Source of the DNA: an uncultured Phycisphaeraceae bacterium
GTDB taxonomy: Bacteria > Planctomycetota > Phycisphaerae > Phycisphaerales > UBA1924
DNA length: 53,040 nt
Direction: 5' to 3'
Assembly: GCA_937899905.1 (NCBI GenBank)
Contig: CALCCF010000094.1
Span: 1 to 53,040, forward strand
A program made the translations under genes and the position numbers. The notes beneath the pieces were generated by a model, which was not told the origin of the DNA, searched no databases, and was given only the letters and a program-made list of their open reading frames with translations. Numbering within the stretch: position 1 is the first letter of the stretch; every line of letters begins with the position of its first letter. Shown piece by piece: positions 14,929 through 23,530 of this stretch.

Positions 14929-17700
14929 ATGCCCACCGTCACGTTCGATAGCCGCAGCTTCATGCTCGATGGTCGCCGGATCTGGATCGTCGGCGGGACG
15001 ATCTCGTACGCCCATACGCCTCGGGCCGAGTGGGCCGACCGTCTGCACGCGGCGAAGCTCGCGGGATTGAACACGGTGATGGTGCCCATCATGTGGGCGA
15101 AGCACGAGCCATTGCCCGGGCAGTTCGACTTTTCGGGGGACGCAGACCTTCGCGCGTTCGTGGAGCTGGCGCACGAGGCGGGGCTCTATGTCATCTTGCG
15201 GCTGGGCCCGGTGCTTGGTGACGACCACGACTTCGGTGGGCTGCCAACGTGGCTGACACAGTTACCCGCGCATGAGCTTCGTGCGGACAGCGGGCCGTTC
15301 CTTGAGGCATGCTCCCGGTTCATTAGCGCTCTGGCCGACCAGGTCCGCGATCTGCAGATCAACGCGGCGGGCAAGGGCGGCCCGATCCTGCTGGTGCAGA
15401 ACGAGCACCAGTGGACCTGCGGCGACAACGACCTGGGTCCGAAGTACCTCGGCGAGCTGTATCGGTACATCCGCGAGGCCGGGCTGACAGTGCCGGCTAT
15501 CAATGCGAACAACCTGTGGGCGGGCGAGGAAGCGGAGATCGACTGCTGGGTGGGCAACCAGGACCTGCTGGCGTCGCTGCGGCAGTTGTCCGAGGTTCGG
15601 CCCGACCACCCGCGCGTCGTGCTCGATCTTGCCGTGGGCGATCCGCCGACGTGGGGCGAGAAGGAAGAGCCGACCGACGGCGGCGCGATGCTGCGGAGAA
15701 TCGTCGAGATCCTCGCCGGCGCGGGGCAGTTCACGCTCGGACGATTCGCGCCCGGTGTGCACCTGGGCTTCTCGGGAGGCCGGCTGGCGAACCACTCGTG
15801 GTCGTACGCGGCCACGGACCGCGGCGGGCTGCTCGACGCGGCAGGGCGTGCGACGCCCGCGATGCTGGTCGCGCGTCGGGCCTGCATGTTCGCGAGTTCG
15901 TTTGCGCGGGTGCTGGCGCACCTGAACCCCGAGCTTCGGCCGATGGTCGTGCACCCGGGCATTACGGGTCGCGAGGCCAAGGGCCAGGTGTCCATTGTGC
16001 AGCTCAACGGCTCGCAGGGCGGCGTGGCGTTCGTGTTCGACCCAGCCGCGGGCAGTGGCAGCAAGAGCAAGACGTCGACGACGCTGCTGATGGCCGATGG
16101 CACGCCGATCCCGGTGAGCCTGGGCGAGTCAGGCGTCGCGTGGCTGCTGCACGACATCAAGCTGACCAGCAAGCACACGCTGGAGTACACGAACCTGAGC
16201 GTACTCACGAGTGCGGGCTCGATGCTCGTGGCCTTCGGTCCGGCGGCGAGCGAGGGCATCGTGTGCATCAACGGCTCGCCCCTGCACGTCACGGTGCCGC
16301 GCGGCAAGAGCCCGCAGGCGCTCGAGCACGAGGGCGTCCTCGTCATCGTGTGCAACGAGCAGCAGGTCGACGAGTGCTTCGTGCACGAGGGCAAGGCCTT
16401 CTTCGGCGTTGCTGGCGTCCGTGCGAACGGCGAGCCGATCGCGCTACCCGGTGCCAAGAACTACATGACAGCCGAGGCCGACGGCACGCTCAAGACGCAC
16501 ACGCTCGAGCCCGCGAAGAAGGCACCCAAGCGCATCACGCTCGACTGGTCAATGGCCGACACCGACGAGTACTGCACCGGCGACAGCGCCAAGTACGCGA
16601 GCATCGACGGCCCGGCCGATCTCGCGACGCTGGGCGCGGCTTCGGGATACGGCTGGTACCGCATGACCGGCAAGCTCGCCGGCGACAAGGCCAAGCTGGC
16701 CTTCCCCGAGGCGGCCGACCGCATGCACGTCTTCCTTGAGGGCAACGCGATCGGTCTGGCGGGCTTTGGCCCGGGCGCCGACGAGCGGATCGATGCGAAG
16801 CTGCCCAAGGCCGAGACCTCGATGGTCGTGCTCGCTGAGAACCTGGGCCGCGCGGCGGCGGGCATCCTCTTCGGCGAGCGCAAGGGTGTGTTCGGCGACG
16901 TGTTCGAACTCGCGCCGCTCGACATGGAAGGCCCGGAGGTCGAGCAGCACCCGCCGCCCGACCTGCTGGCGTTCCGCAGCCCGATGTGGCTTGTGCACCA
17001 GAACGATCACACGGCGCCGTTCCGCTTTGTCTGGGGGTTCACGCACCGGCGCAAGAGCCCGCTCTTCCTGTCCGTTGGTGGCGGGCTCGGGCGTGGTCTG
17101 GTTCTGCTGAACGACCAGCCGCTGGCGTGCTTCGATGACGCGGGCTTCACGGGCCTGCGTCTCGAACCCGAGGAGATCAAGCGCGGCCACAACATCATGC
17201 ATATCGCGCTGCACGACGATGGCGTCATCGGCCCGCCCACCGAGGAGATCGCCAAGGAGATGCTGCCGACCATGAAGGCGGCGGTGCAGATCGACGAGGG
17301 TGTGACCGACGTGACCGGCAAGGCCGCGTGGGCGTTCGCCAAGTGGGAGAAGCCGGCGCCCAGCGCGTACGAGCCGGTCGCCAAGGCGAGCCTGAAGGCC
17401 CAGAAGCACCCGACGTGGTGGAAGAGTGCCTTCGAGTGGAGCGAGACGGCGATCCCGCTCATGCTCGACCTCACCGGCCTGACCAAGGGCCAGGTGTACG
17501 TCAACGGCGAGCACCTTGGCCGCTACTTCGTGGCCACCGCCGACAAGAAGCCGACCGGCAACGAAGCGGCGATGGTCGTGCCCGCGAGCTGGCTGAAGGC
17601 CGGCAAGCACAACGAGGTGGCGATCTTCGACGAGCACGGCGCGGCACCGAGCAAGGTGAAGCTGGCCTACGACGCCAGCGGCGCGGTCTTGGTTGGCTAG
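14929..17700 (+). CDS. GH35-like beta-galactosidase homologue with altered nucleophile site
   Basis: The protein has 923 residues and no signal peptide. The N-terminal TIM barrel follows glycoside hydrolase family 35: the start FMLDGRRIWIVGGTISYAHT, then GGPILLVQNEHQ, where Glu159 aligns with the acid/base Glu of the usual ENEYG. The nucleophile strand, normally TEYWDGWFDRWGE, aligns with LDLAVGDPPTWGE and puts Asp233 in place of Glu. The usual FHGGTNFGF becomes FAPGVHLGF. Later parts contain beta-sandwich domains, including the jelly-roll motif LTGLTKGQVYVNGEHLGRYF. It may have shifted activity or be a binding protein. GGAG lies about 10 bases before the ATG. Confidence 0.8.
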   Translation: MPTVTFDSRSFMLDGRRIWIVGGTISYAHTPRAEWADRLHAAKLAGLNTVMVPIMWAKHEPLPGQFDFSGDADLRAFVELAHEAGLYVILRLGPVLGDDHDFGGLPTWLTQLPAHELRADSGPFLEACSRFISALADQVRDLQINAAGKGGPILLVQNEHQWTCGDNDLGPKYLGELYRYIREAGLTVPAINANNLWAGEEAEIDCWVGNQDLLASLRQLSEVRPDHPRVVLDLAVGDPPTWGEKEEPTDGGAMLRRIVEILAGAGQFTLGRFAPGVHLGFSGGRLANHSWSYAATDRGGLLDAAGRATPAMLVARRACMFASSFARVLAHLNPELRPMVVHPGITGREAKGQVSIVQLNGSQGGVAFVFDPAAGSGSKSKTSTTLLMADGTPIPVSLGESGVAWLLHDIKLTSKHTLEYTNLSVLTSAGSMLVAFGPAASEGIVCINGSPLHVTVPRGKSPQALEHEGVLVIVCNEQQVDECFVHEGKAFFGVAGVRANGEPIALPGAKNYMTAEADGTLKTHTLEPAKKAPKRITLDWSMADTDEYCTGDSAKYASIDGPADLATLGAASGYGWYRMTGKLAGDKAKLAFPEAADRMHVFLEGNAIGLAGFGPGADERIDAKLPKAETSMVVLAENLGRAAAGILFGERKGVFGDVFELAPLDMEGPEVEQHPPPDLLAFRSPMWLVHQNDHTAPFRFVWGFTHRRKSPLFLSVGGGLGRGLVLLNDQPLACFDDAGFTGLRLEPEEIKRGHNIMHIALHDDGVIGPPTEEIAKEMLPTMKAAVQIDEGVTDVTGKAAWAFAKWEKPAPSAYEPVAKASLKAQKHPTWWKSAFEWSETAIPLMLDLTGLTKGQVYVNGEHLGRYFVATADKKPTGNEAAMVVPASWLKAGKHNEVAIFDEHGAAPSKVKLAYDASGAVLVG

Positions 17701-17721
17701 GCCGGTCCTCTAGGATTGCCC

Positions 17722-18357
17722 ATGGATACGACGGACACCGTTGCCGCGCAGGAGCCGCTGAGCCTGAGCATCGTCACGCTCGATGACGACGCGGACTTCC
17801 GCGAGTATGTCACGGGCTTCCTGTCGGACGCGGGCCACGAGGTGCGCGCCGTCGCAACGCCGGCGGACCTGTACGCGACCTGCGAGGAACGGCTGCCCGA
17901 AGTCGTGCTGCTCGACCTGAACATGGGCCGCCACCGCGGCGAGGATGTCTTGGCCGAGATCCGTAAGCGGTGGGAGAAGCTGTGCGTCGTGGTCCTCACC
18001 GGCCACCCGACGATGGACTCGATGCGCGAGACCTTCAAGCGGCACGTGTTCGACTACGTCGCCAAGCCGTTCGAGCCGGCCGAGCTCGAACGCGTGCTTT
18101 CGCAGGCCGCGGCCGAGTTCTCGCTGGGCGTACGCCCGCAGGACCGCCTCCGCGCGGCGCTCGGCCGGCAGATCCGCCTCGCGCGGTCGGCGAAGGGCTG
18201 GACGCTCAAGGACCTGAGCGAGGACTCGGGCGTGAGCGTGAGCCAGCTGAGCAGCATCGAGCGTGGGGCGCATTTGCCGAGTTTGGAGAGCCTGCTGATG
18301 ATCGCGCTGTCGCTGGAGGCCCAGCCGAGCGCGTGGCTGGCGGCGGCGGAGTTTTAA
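17722..18357 (+). CDS. Response regulator with receiver and XRE-type DNA-binding domain
   Basis: The protein has 211 residues. Residues 15-130 form a receiver domain with the acidic pair in VTLDDDADF, the phospho-acceptor Asp65 in VVLLDLNMGR, the Thr of VVVLTGHPT, and the Lys of DYVAKPFEP. Residues 145-205 form a Cro/CI-type helix-turn-helix (LGRQIRLARSAKGWTLKDLS...VSQLSSIERG). The usual outputs are winged-helix, LuxR or Fis-type, so an XRE output is uncommon. No histidine kinase gene is adjacent. ATG at 17722 is preferred over a TTG two codons earlier because of an AGGA 8 bases upstream. Confidence 0.88.
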   Translation: MDTTDTVAAQEPLSLSIVTLDDDADFREYVTGFLSDAGHEVRAVATPADLYATCEERLPEVVLLDLNMGRHRGEDVLAEIRKRWEKLCVVVLTGHPTMDSMRETFKRHVFDYVAKPFEPAELERVLSQAAAEFSLGVRPQDRLRAALGRQIRLARSAKGWTLKDLSEDSGVSVSQLSSIERGAHLPSLESLLMIALSLEAQPSAWLAAAEF

Positions 18358-18417
18358 GACAAGCACGATTGCCTCGACGGTTGCCGCGCCGCGCGTGGCG
18401 AAGAGCGCCGATGGCGG

Positions 18418-18759
18418 CTACGCCGCGTTCGAGCGCTGCAGCCTCGCGAGCTCTTGGGCGATCGGTCCCGATTCTGGCAACTCGAGCAGCTTGAGGCCGA
18501 CGCGGTGGCCGACGTTGACCTCGTAGTGGACGCGCGCGGTCTCGGCGAGGAACCACTTGGGTTCGGGCGAGAAGTCGACCTGCACGAGCACCCGCCGCCC
18601 GACGTGGATCAGGCCCTCGACCACGGCGCCCATGCCGGCCTGGCTGATGTCGGACACCTGGGCGGGCACCGACCGCGCCACCATGCCGGTGTCGTCCAGC
18701 TCGTGGGCGACGGCGTTGAACTTCACGTTGAAGCGCTCGCGTTCTCGTTGCTCGCTCAT
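18418..18759 (-). CDS. PilZ-domain protein (cyclic-di-GMP binding)
   Basis: A 113-residue single-domain PilZ protein with the N-terminal RxxxR-type motif (RERERFNVKF) and the second binding motif DISQAGMGAVV (DxSxxG). The family binds cyclic di-GMP and changes motility, exopolysaccharide or secretion. The partner is unknown. It is convergent with the receiver-XRE regulator. The ATG at 18759 places the RxxxR near the N-terminus, as is usual. The frame is open up to 18894, but the extra residues look like translated promoter sequence. Confidence 0.8.
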   Translation of the reverse strand: MSEQRERERFNVKFNAVAHELDDTGMVARSVPAQVSDISQAGMGAVVEGLIHVGRRVLVQVDFSPEPKWFLAETARVHYEVNVGHRVGLKLLELPESGPIAQELARLQRSNAA

Positions 18760-18909
18760 GTGTCCGGATATCGAGCGGGCGTGGGGGGCGTGGCCAATAC
18801 GGGCGGCTTCTGGGGCCCCGGTTTCCCCGTGTTGGGGGATGGGTGTCAGGCCAATCCCGCGAGTGTTACAGCTTTCGTCGTTCATACGCGCCATGGGGAC
18901 GCGCGGGGT

Positions 18910-20259
18910 CTAGGGGCAGCCGGCCGCGAACGCGTTCTGGAACGCCAGGAAGTCGAAGATGGTCAGCGAGCCATCGCCGTCGATGTCCGCGGCCGGGTCG
19001 CCGGTGGCAAAGCGGTTCTGGAAGCACAGGAAGTCGAAGATGTTCAGCTCACCGCTGCCGTCGCAGTCGGCCACGCAGCTCCCGGTGAAGCCCGCGCCGG
19101 TGATCTCGATCGTGCTCGTGCCGGTGGCCCGGACCTCCGCGCGGTCCATGCCGCCCACGGTGCCGGGGGCCTGCTGGGGGTCGAGCTCGATGGTGTCCAC
19201 CGTATAGCGGCGGCCGCCGATCTCGATGTCGAACGGGTCCTCGCACTTGAGCACGAGCACCAGCTGGTCGTTGGTGTTCAGCACGTAGCACCAGGTCAGC
19301 TCGAAGCACGGATTGAACAGCGTGATCGCGGCGCCCGCGCCCAGGATGGGGTCGCCCACCCGGGTTCCGTCGAGGATCAGACGCGAGGGCACGCGCCGCA
19401 CGCCAACGTCGCCGAAGTCGGGCGTCACCTCGATGACCGGCGGGCCGCCGGGAGTGGCGGTCTTGGTCATGCTCGCCGAGAGCCCCTCGCGGAGCCGGCC
19501 GGGCGTCTGCCACCACGGGAACCAGTCGAGCTCGAACGTCGCGGCGAGCGGCATCCTGTTCACGTTGATGGTGTGCTCGAATTGCGAGCCGGGCGACCAC
19601 GAGGCCGTCTCGTCGGTCAACGCGGCGCCGATCTCCGGGACGGCGGTGCCCTCGGCTTCGAGCAAGAGGCCGTCGCCACGCGGGATGCCGATCGTGTCCT
19701 CGAACGTCGCGGCGATCCAGTCGTCGATAACGATGGGGTTCACGAACACGTGGCGCAGGGCCTCGATGGGCGTGCACGTCTGGGTCTCGCTCGAAGATGC
19801 ATCGATGTAATAGCGAAACAGATCCGTGCTGGCCAGCACGCTGCGATACGGCGCGCCGGTCTTGGCCTCGAATTCTCGGCACCAGACGCGGATCGGGTTG
19901 GCGGTATCGGCGAAGATCATCGCGGGCGGGAAGTGGGACTGGCCCACGTCGATGCCCACGACGTCGTCGCCCGAGACTAGGCCAGGCTCGGCAAACTGGC
20001 CGCCGAGCAAGCAGTCGCCAAAGTCGAACCAATCGACGCCGCTGGTCTGGACATCCAGCACCGATCGCATGAAGGCGTGGGCGTCGTCGGGGAAGTGGGC
20101 CCAGAGCTCGACCTCGAAGGTGTTCGAAACGAGGGCCTTGCGGGTGATCTTCATCTCCCAGCGGCAGTCGTCGCCCGCGTTGGCCGTCGGGGCCAGGCCA
20201 GCGAGGGTGGCGAGGGCGAGTGATCCGGCGAGAACGGCACGATTGGTGAGAGACAGCAT
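18910..20259 (-). CDS. Secreted protein with C-terminal GC-type dockerin-like domain
   Basis: This is a 449-residue exported protein with the signal peptide AVLAGSLALATLAGLAPTANA. The body is about 370 residues, beta-rich, with several Cys and no motif I know. The C-terminus is a paired Ca-binding module, CVADCDGSGELNIFDFLCFQ then DIDGDGSLTIFDFLAFQ, ending in AAGCP. AGGAG precedes the ATG. It may encode a choice-of-anchor or PEP-CTERM-like secreted protein, but its function is unknown. A strongly structured stretch lies upstream, at 20449-20503. Confidence 0.8.
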   Translation of the reverse strand: MLSLTNRAVLAGSLALATLAGLAPTANAGDDCRWEMKITRKALVSNTFEVELWAHFPDDAHAFMRSVLDVQTSGVDWFDFGDCLLGGQFAEPGLVSGDDVVGIDVGQSHFPPAMIFADTANPIRVWCREFEAKTGAPYRSVLASTDLFRYYIDASSSETQTCTPIEALRHVFVNPIVIDDWIAATFEDTIGIPRGDGLLLEAEGTAVPEIGAALTDETASWSPGSQFEHTINVNRMPLAATFELDWFPWWQTPGRLREGLSASMTKTATPGGPPVIEVTPDFGDVGVRRVPSRLILDGTRVGDPILGAGAAITLFNPCFELTWCYVLNTNDQLVLVLKCEDPFDIEIGGRRYTVDTIELDPQQAPGTVGGMDRAEVRATGTSTIEITGAGFTGSCVADCDGSGELNIFDFLCFQNRFATGDPAADIDGDGSLTIFDFLAFQNAFAAGCP

Positions 20260-20448
20260 GATTCCGCTCCTGGTTGGAGACGCGGGCGGGCACGCCGGCG
20301 GCTTTCGAGCCGCGCGATCGAGCGTGCTCGGTCGCGTCATCCCAGGGAGCGCGTGTTGCTCTTCGTGGTCACGGGCCGGAGGCCGAATAGCTTTGGTGCG
20401 TGCAAGATCGAGCGCCGCACGGTCAGCACGCCGGGCCGCTGAGCAGCC

Positions 20449-20503
20449 GCGCCTCCGCAGGCACCCGGTGCCCGAAGACGGGCCTGGGCGGATGCGGAGG
20501 CGC
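20449..20503. repeat. Intergenic inverted repeat between two secreted-protein genes
   Basis: An 11-bp perfect inverted repeat (GCGCCTCCGCA with TGCGGAGGCGC) encloses two smaller hairpins (GGCAC-CCG-GTGCC and CCCG-AAGA-CGGG). It lies 28 bases past the stop of the minus-strand gene that ends at 20531 and has no T-run after it. It may protect a 3' end or terminate transcription in a factor-dependent way. The 270-base gap around it holds no gene I can support. Confidence 0.6.
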
Positions 20504-20530
20504 TGTTGGTGCCCGACGCCGGTCCTTGTC

Positions 20531-21529
20531 TCAGTCCAGCGTCGCGATCAGCAGCAGCACGTCGAAGAGGTCCAGCGAGCCGTCGCCGTTGAGGTCGGCC
20601 GCGGGCAGGCCGGCGCCGAAGTCGATCAGGTACTCCAGCAGGTCGAACACCGTGCACTGGCCGTCGCCGTCCCAATCCTGCGGGGCGCGTGGGAACTGCG
20701 CGTTGTAGTCGAGGGCCTCTTGGACGATCGCGGCGACGTCGGTCTCGTACGTGGTGTACTCGAGCGTCGAGACGTCGGCGCCGTAGAGGTGGCCGAGCCA
20801 CGTGAGCGCGCACACCTCGCGCATCATGGGGCCGGCGTGGCCGATGCCGCCATCGGAGAACAGCGGCACGCCGTCCGGCTGGCAGCCCCACACGCAGTCG
20901 ATGTCGGGCAGCCGCCCCGCGTCCAGGCGCAGGTACATCAGCGACGATGCCTTGCCGTAGTTGAGGAAGTCGATGCGCGTCGTGGGGTACGCCTCGCGTA
21001 GGGCGGCTACGGTGGGCACGATGGTCGAGGCGTAGTCCTCGACCAGATCGTCGAACGTCGCCGAGTCCATGCGCGGGCCACCGCCGACCCACGGCTGGCC
21101 GATGAAGATGCGCGTGTCGGGGTTGAACGACAGCGCGAGGTCGATCCACCGCTCGTAGTCCTCAATCGTGCTGTCGTCGGCCGAGAACGTAGTCAGGCCG
21201 AAGATCTCGACGTCGCCCGAGGCCAGCTTCGCGGTGATGGCCGTGCGGCTGCCGTCCGCGTCGTCCCAGAGGCTGGCGGGCGAACCGGACGCGCCGCCCG
21301 AGAAGTACGCGTCGAACGAGTGCGACGCGAAGCCGTTGCGGACCGCCAGCTCGTCGAACTCGCGGGCGATGGGCACGAAGAAGCTGTGGCCGGCGAACAG
21401 CGTCTTCGCGCCATCGAGCGGCACGGGCTGGCAGGTGTCCTGGCCAAACGCCGTTGAGGCCAGCGCTACGACTCCAAGAAGGACCGCCGCAGGCGGGCGA
21501 CGGACCGAATCGAATCGTGCGTGTCCCAT
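20531..21529 (-). CDS. Secreted protein with C-terminal dockerin-like domain (in frame with smpB)
   Basis: The 332-residue product has a signal peptide (AAVLLGVVALASTAFG, followed by QDTCQ), a body with SGDN-hydrolase-like features (TLFAGHSFFVPIAREFDELA, FIGQPWVGGG), and a divergent dockerin-type end (DWDGDGQCTVFDLLEYL, DLNGDGSLDLFDVLLL). The GHS near the N-terminus and the late His fit a GDSL-type esterase only loosely. The ATG at 21529 has an excellent Shine-Dalgarno (GGGGAG, 7 bases before), which strongly supports independent initiation even though the reading frame is continuous with smpB upstream. Confidence 0.8.
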   Translation of the reverse strand: MGHARFDSVRRPPAAVLLGVVALASTAFGQDTCQPVPLDGAKTLFAGHSFFVPIAREFDELAVRNGFASHSFDAYFSGGASGSPASLWDDADGSRTAITAKLASGDVEIFGLTTFSADDSTIEDYERWIDLALSFNPDTRIFIGQPWVGGGPRMDSATFDDLVEDYASTIVPTVAALREAYPTTRIDFLNYGKASSLMYLRLDAGRLPDIDCVWGCQPDGVPLFSDGGIGHAGPMMREVCALTWLGHLYGADVSTLEYTTYETDVAAIVQEALDYNAQFPRAPQDWDGDGQCTVFDLLEYLIDFGAGLPAADLNGDGSLDLFDVLLLIATLD

Positions 21530-22159
21530 GTCTGGTCTCCCCATCCGGTGCTGGCATGCAACGGGCGCGTTGTTTGAGTGGCGGCTGGACGTGGCCACGC
21601 CGCACGCTCTGGCAGAACGCCAATCCTCGAGCGCCGATTGCATCCCAGTCCATTGGGGAAGTCCGCCGGCGCCGGCGCCACCCTTGAGCCGGCTCTTCAT
21701 CGCGCGATCGAGGTCCCGCTTCATCTCCCGCTCGGCGATCGCGTGGCGCTTGTCGGTCTTGCCGCGGCCGCGGGCCAGGGCGATCTCGAGCTTGGCGAAC
21801 GGGCCCTTGAAGTAGAGCCGCAGGGGGATCAGCGTGATGCCCTTCTCGTCGCTGGCCTTGGCGAGCTTGGTGATCTCGCGCTTGTGGGCCAGCAGCGTGC
21901 GCACTCGGGTGGGGATGTGCTGGTGGCCGCGGGCGGGCGGGTACTCGGCGATGTTCACCGAGAAGAGCTCGAGAAGTGGCGGCTCGGCCTGGGCCCGGAC
22001 GTAGCCCTCGCCCAGCGAGACCTTGCCGTCGCGGACGCTCTTCACCTCGCTGCCGACCAGGCGGATGCCGACCTCGAGGGTTTCGAGGATGTCATAGTCG
22101 TGCCGCGCCTTGCGGTTCTCGATCATCACGGGGCGTGGCTTGCGGGGCTTCTTGGCCAT
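20531..22159 (-). CDS. smpB: SsrA-binding protein SmpB, frame open through to the next gene
   Basis: Residues 1-160 are a normal SmpB: IENRKARHDYDILETLEVGIRL is typical, followed by the OB-fold with GSEVKSVRDGKVSLGEGYV and the late tail KTDKRHAIAEREMKRDLDRAMK. SmpB binds tmRNA and rescues ribosomes stalled on messages without stop codons. SmpB proteins usually end about here, but this frame has no stop and runs through a linker of about 50 residues into the secreted protein encoded at 20531-21529. The open frame from 22159 is therefore 542 residues. Coordinates give the whole open frame. The SmpB part covers about 21680-22159. The ATG start is chosen by family alignment. Confidence 0.85.
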   Translation of the reverse strand: MAKKPRKPRPVMIENRKARHDYDILETLEVGIRLVGSEVKSVRDGKVSLGEGYVRAQAEPPLLELFSVNIAEYPPARGHQHIPTRVRTLLAHKREITKLAKASDEKGITLIPLRLYFKGPFAKLEIALARGRGKTDKRHAIAEREMKRDLDRAMKSRLKGGAGAGGLPQWTGMQSALEDWRSARACGVATSSRHSNNAPVACQHRMGRPDMGHARFDSVRRPPAAVLLGVVALASTAFGQDTCQPVPLDGAKTLFAGHSFFVPIAREFDELAVRNGFASHSFDAYFSGGASGSPASLWDDADGSRTAITAKLASGDVEIFGLTTFSADDSTIEDYERWIDLALSFNPDTRIFIGQPWVGGGPRMDSATFDDLVEDYASTIVPTVAALREAYPTTRIDFLNYGKASSLMYLRLDAGRLPDIDCVWGCQPDGVPLFSDGGIGHAGPMMREVCALTWLGHLYGADVSTLEYTTYETDVAAIVQEALDYNAQFPRAPQDWDGDGQCTVFDLLEYLIDFGAGLPAADLNGDGSLDLFDVLLLIATLD

Positions 22160-22252
22160 GGGCTGGAGCGTAGGTGCAGGGGTAGGAACGCGCGGGCTCC
22201 GCCTAGCATCGGCTTCGACCATTGGCGGTCGCGAACCGACGAGGGGTGAAGC

Positions 22253-23530
22253 GTGAACGGACAGAGTCTGGAACGGACCCGCACTGGCGCAGGCCGGCTG
22301 CTACGGGCGCGATGGAACTGGCGGGGCGCGGCGGCGTGCGGGCTCGGCTCGCTGCTGCTGATGGCGGCGGCCGGTTGCGTGCAATCGCTGGCTGCCGAGC
22401 CGCCGCCGCCGCCGAGGGTCGAGGTGGCCACGCCCGAGACGCGGACGATCACCGAGTACTTCTTCTATACCGGCACGCTCGCGCCCGTCGACTTCGTCGA
22501 GATCCGGGCCCGCGTGGGTGGGGAGCTCCAGGCGATTAATTTCGAGGAGAGCAGCAATGTCGCTGAGGGCGACGTGCTGTTCACGATCGAGAAGGAGCCG
22601 TACGAGCTGGCCGTTGGTCAAGCTCGGGCGTCGCTCGAGCGTGCGGAGGCTGCCGAGGGGCTAGCCGAGGTTCGAGTCCAGCGATATGAGGATGCCTTCG
22701 CGCGTCAGGCGGCCAACGAGTTCGAGCTGATCGAGGAGCGGGCGAAGCTCAAGCAGGCTGCCGCTGATGTGCTTGCTGCGGAGGAAGCACTCAAGGCCGC
22801 CGAGCTTGATCTTTCGTATACCGATGTGAAGTCGCCGATCACGGGCCGGATCGACCGGCACTTCGTCGATCGTGGAAACCTGGTGGGCGCTCAGCTCGCC
22901 GGTGGTGGGGAGGCGACACTGCTGGCCACCGTCGTCACGATGGACCCGATCCACGTGAGCTTCGACGTCAGCGAAGCCATCGCGTTGCAGTACCTGGACC
23001 AGGGCGATCGGGGCGAGCGAGACGCCGACGGGCCGAGCTATCCACCGATCGAGCTCGCGCTGGCCGACGAGGACGACTACCCGCACGCGGGCCGCGTCGA
23101 CTTCGTCGACAACCAGCTCGATGGATCAACCGGCACGCTGCTCGTTCGCGCGGAGCTTGAGAACCCGACTGGCAAGCTGTTCCCCGGCTTGTTCGCACGA
23201 ATCCGTGTGCCCTGGCAGCAGCGTGAGGACGCGTTATGCGTCGTCGAAGAGGCGGTGGGAACCGGGCTTGAGGGCAAGTTCCTGCTCATCGTCGGCGAGG
23301 GCAACATGGTCGAGCGTCGGCCGGTTGTGCTCGGTGAGCGCCAGGACGACGGGACGATCGTTGTGCTCGAAGGCCTCGCGGCTGGTGAGACGTACATCGT
23401 CCGTGGCTTGCAGAAGGCCCGGCCCGGTGCGCCGGTGACGCCAACGCCGTTTGGCCAGACAGCCCCCGCATCGCCCACACCTCAGACGATGCCCGAGTCT
23501 GCTCCCGCCAAAGCGGAGCCGGGCTCGTGA
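22253..23530 (+). CDS. RND efflux periplasmic adaptor (AcrA/MexA type)
   Basis: The protein has 425 residues. The N-terminus is basic, with a lipobox-like signal (LLLMAAAGC). The usual adaptor order follows: a barrel-sandwich half (VEIRARVGGELQAINFEESSNVAEGDVLF), a long hairpin helix, the second half (LSYTDVKSPITGRIDRHFVDRGNLV), a beta barrel and a membrane-proximal domain, then a Pro-rich tail. It links the inner-membrane permease to a TolC-type channel. The GTG start follows GAGGGG. Its stop overlaps the permease start (GTGA). It is divergent from smpB. Confidence 0.92.
   Translation: MNGQSLERTRTGAGRLLRARWNWRGAAACGLGSLLLMAAAGCVQSLAAEPPPPPRVEVATPETRTITEYFFYTGTLAPVDFVEIRARVGGELQAINFEESSNVAEGDVLFTIEKEPYELAVGQARASLERAEAAEGLAEVRVQRYEDAFARQAANEFELIEERAKLKQAAADVLAAEEALKAAELDLSYTDVKSPITGRIDRHFVDRGNLVGAQLAGGGEATLLATVVTMDPIHVSFDVSEAIALQYLDQGDRGERDADGPSYPPIELALADEDDYPHAGRVDFVDNQLDGSTGTLLVRAELENPTGKLFPGLFARIRVPWQQREDALCVVEEAVGTGLEGKFLLIVGEGNMVERRPVVLGERQDDGTIVVLEGLAAGETYIVRGLQKARPGAPVTPTPFGQTAPASPTPQTMPESAPAKAEPGS

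Noticed and set aside
18760-18894. A longer PilZ protein from a start at 18894
   Set aside because: The extra 45 residues have no PilZ features and look like translated upstream sequence. The family motif begins near the ATG at 18759.
20260-20530. A small gene in the gap between the two secreted-protein genes
   Set aside because: Frames here lack a ribosome site and domain, and the sequence is dominated by hairpins.
21530-21680. A frameshift at the end of smpB
   Set aside because: All three frames on that strand are open across the linker, so a simple insertion or deletion would not restore an early stop. A changed stop codon or misassembly remains possible.
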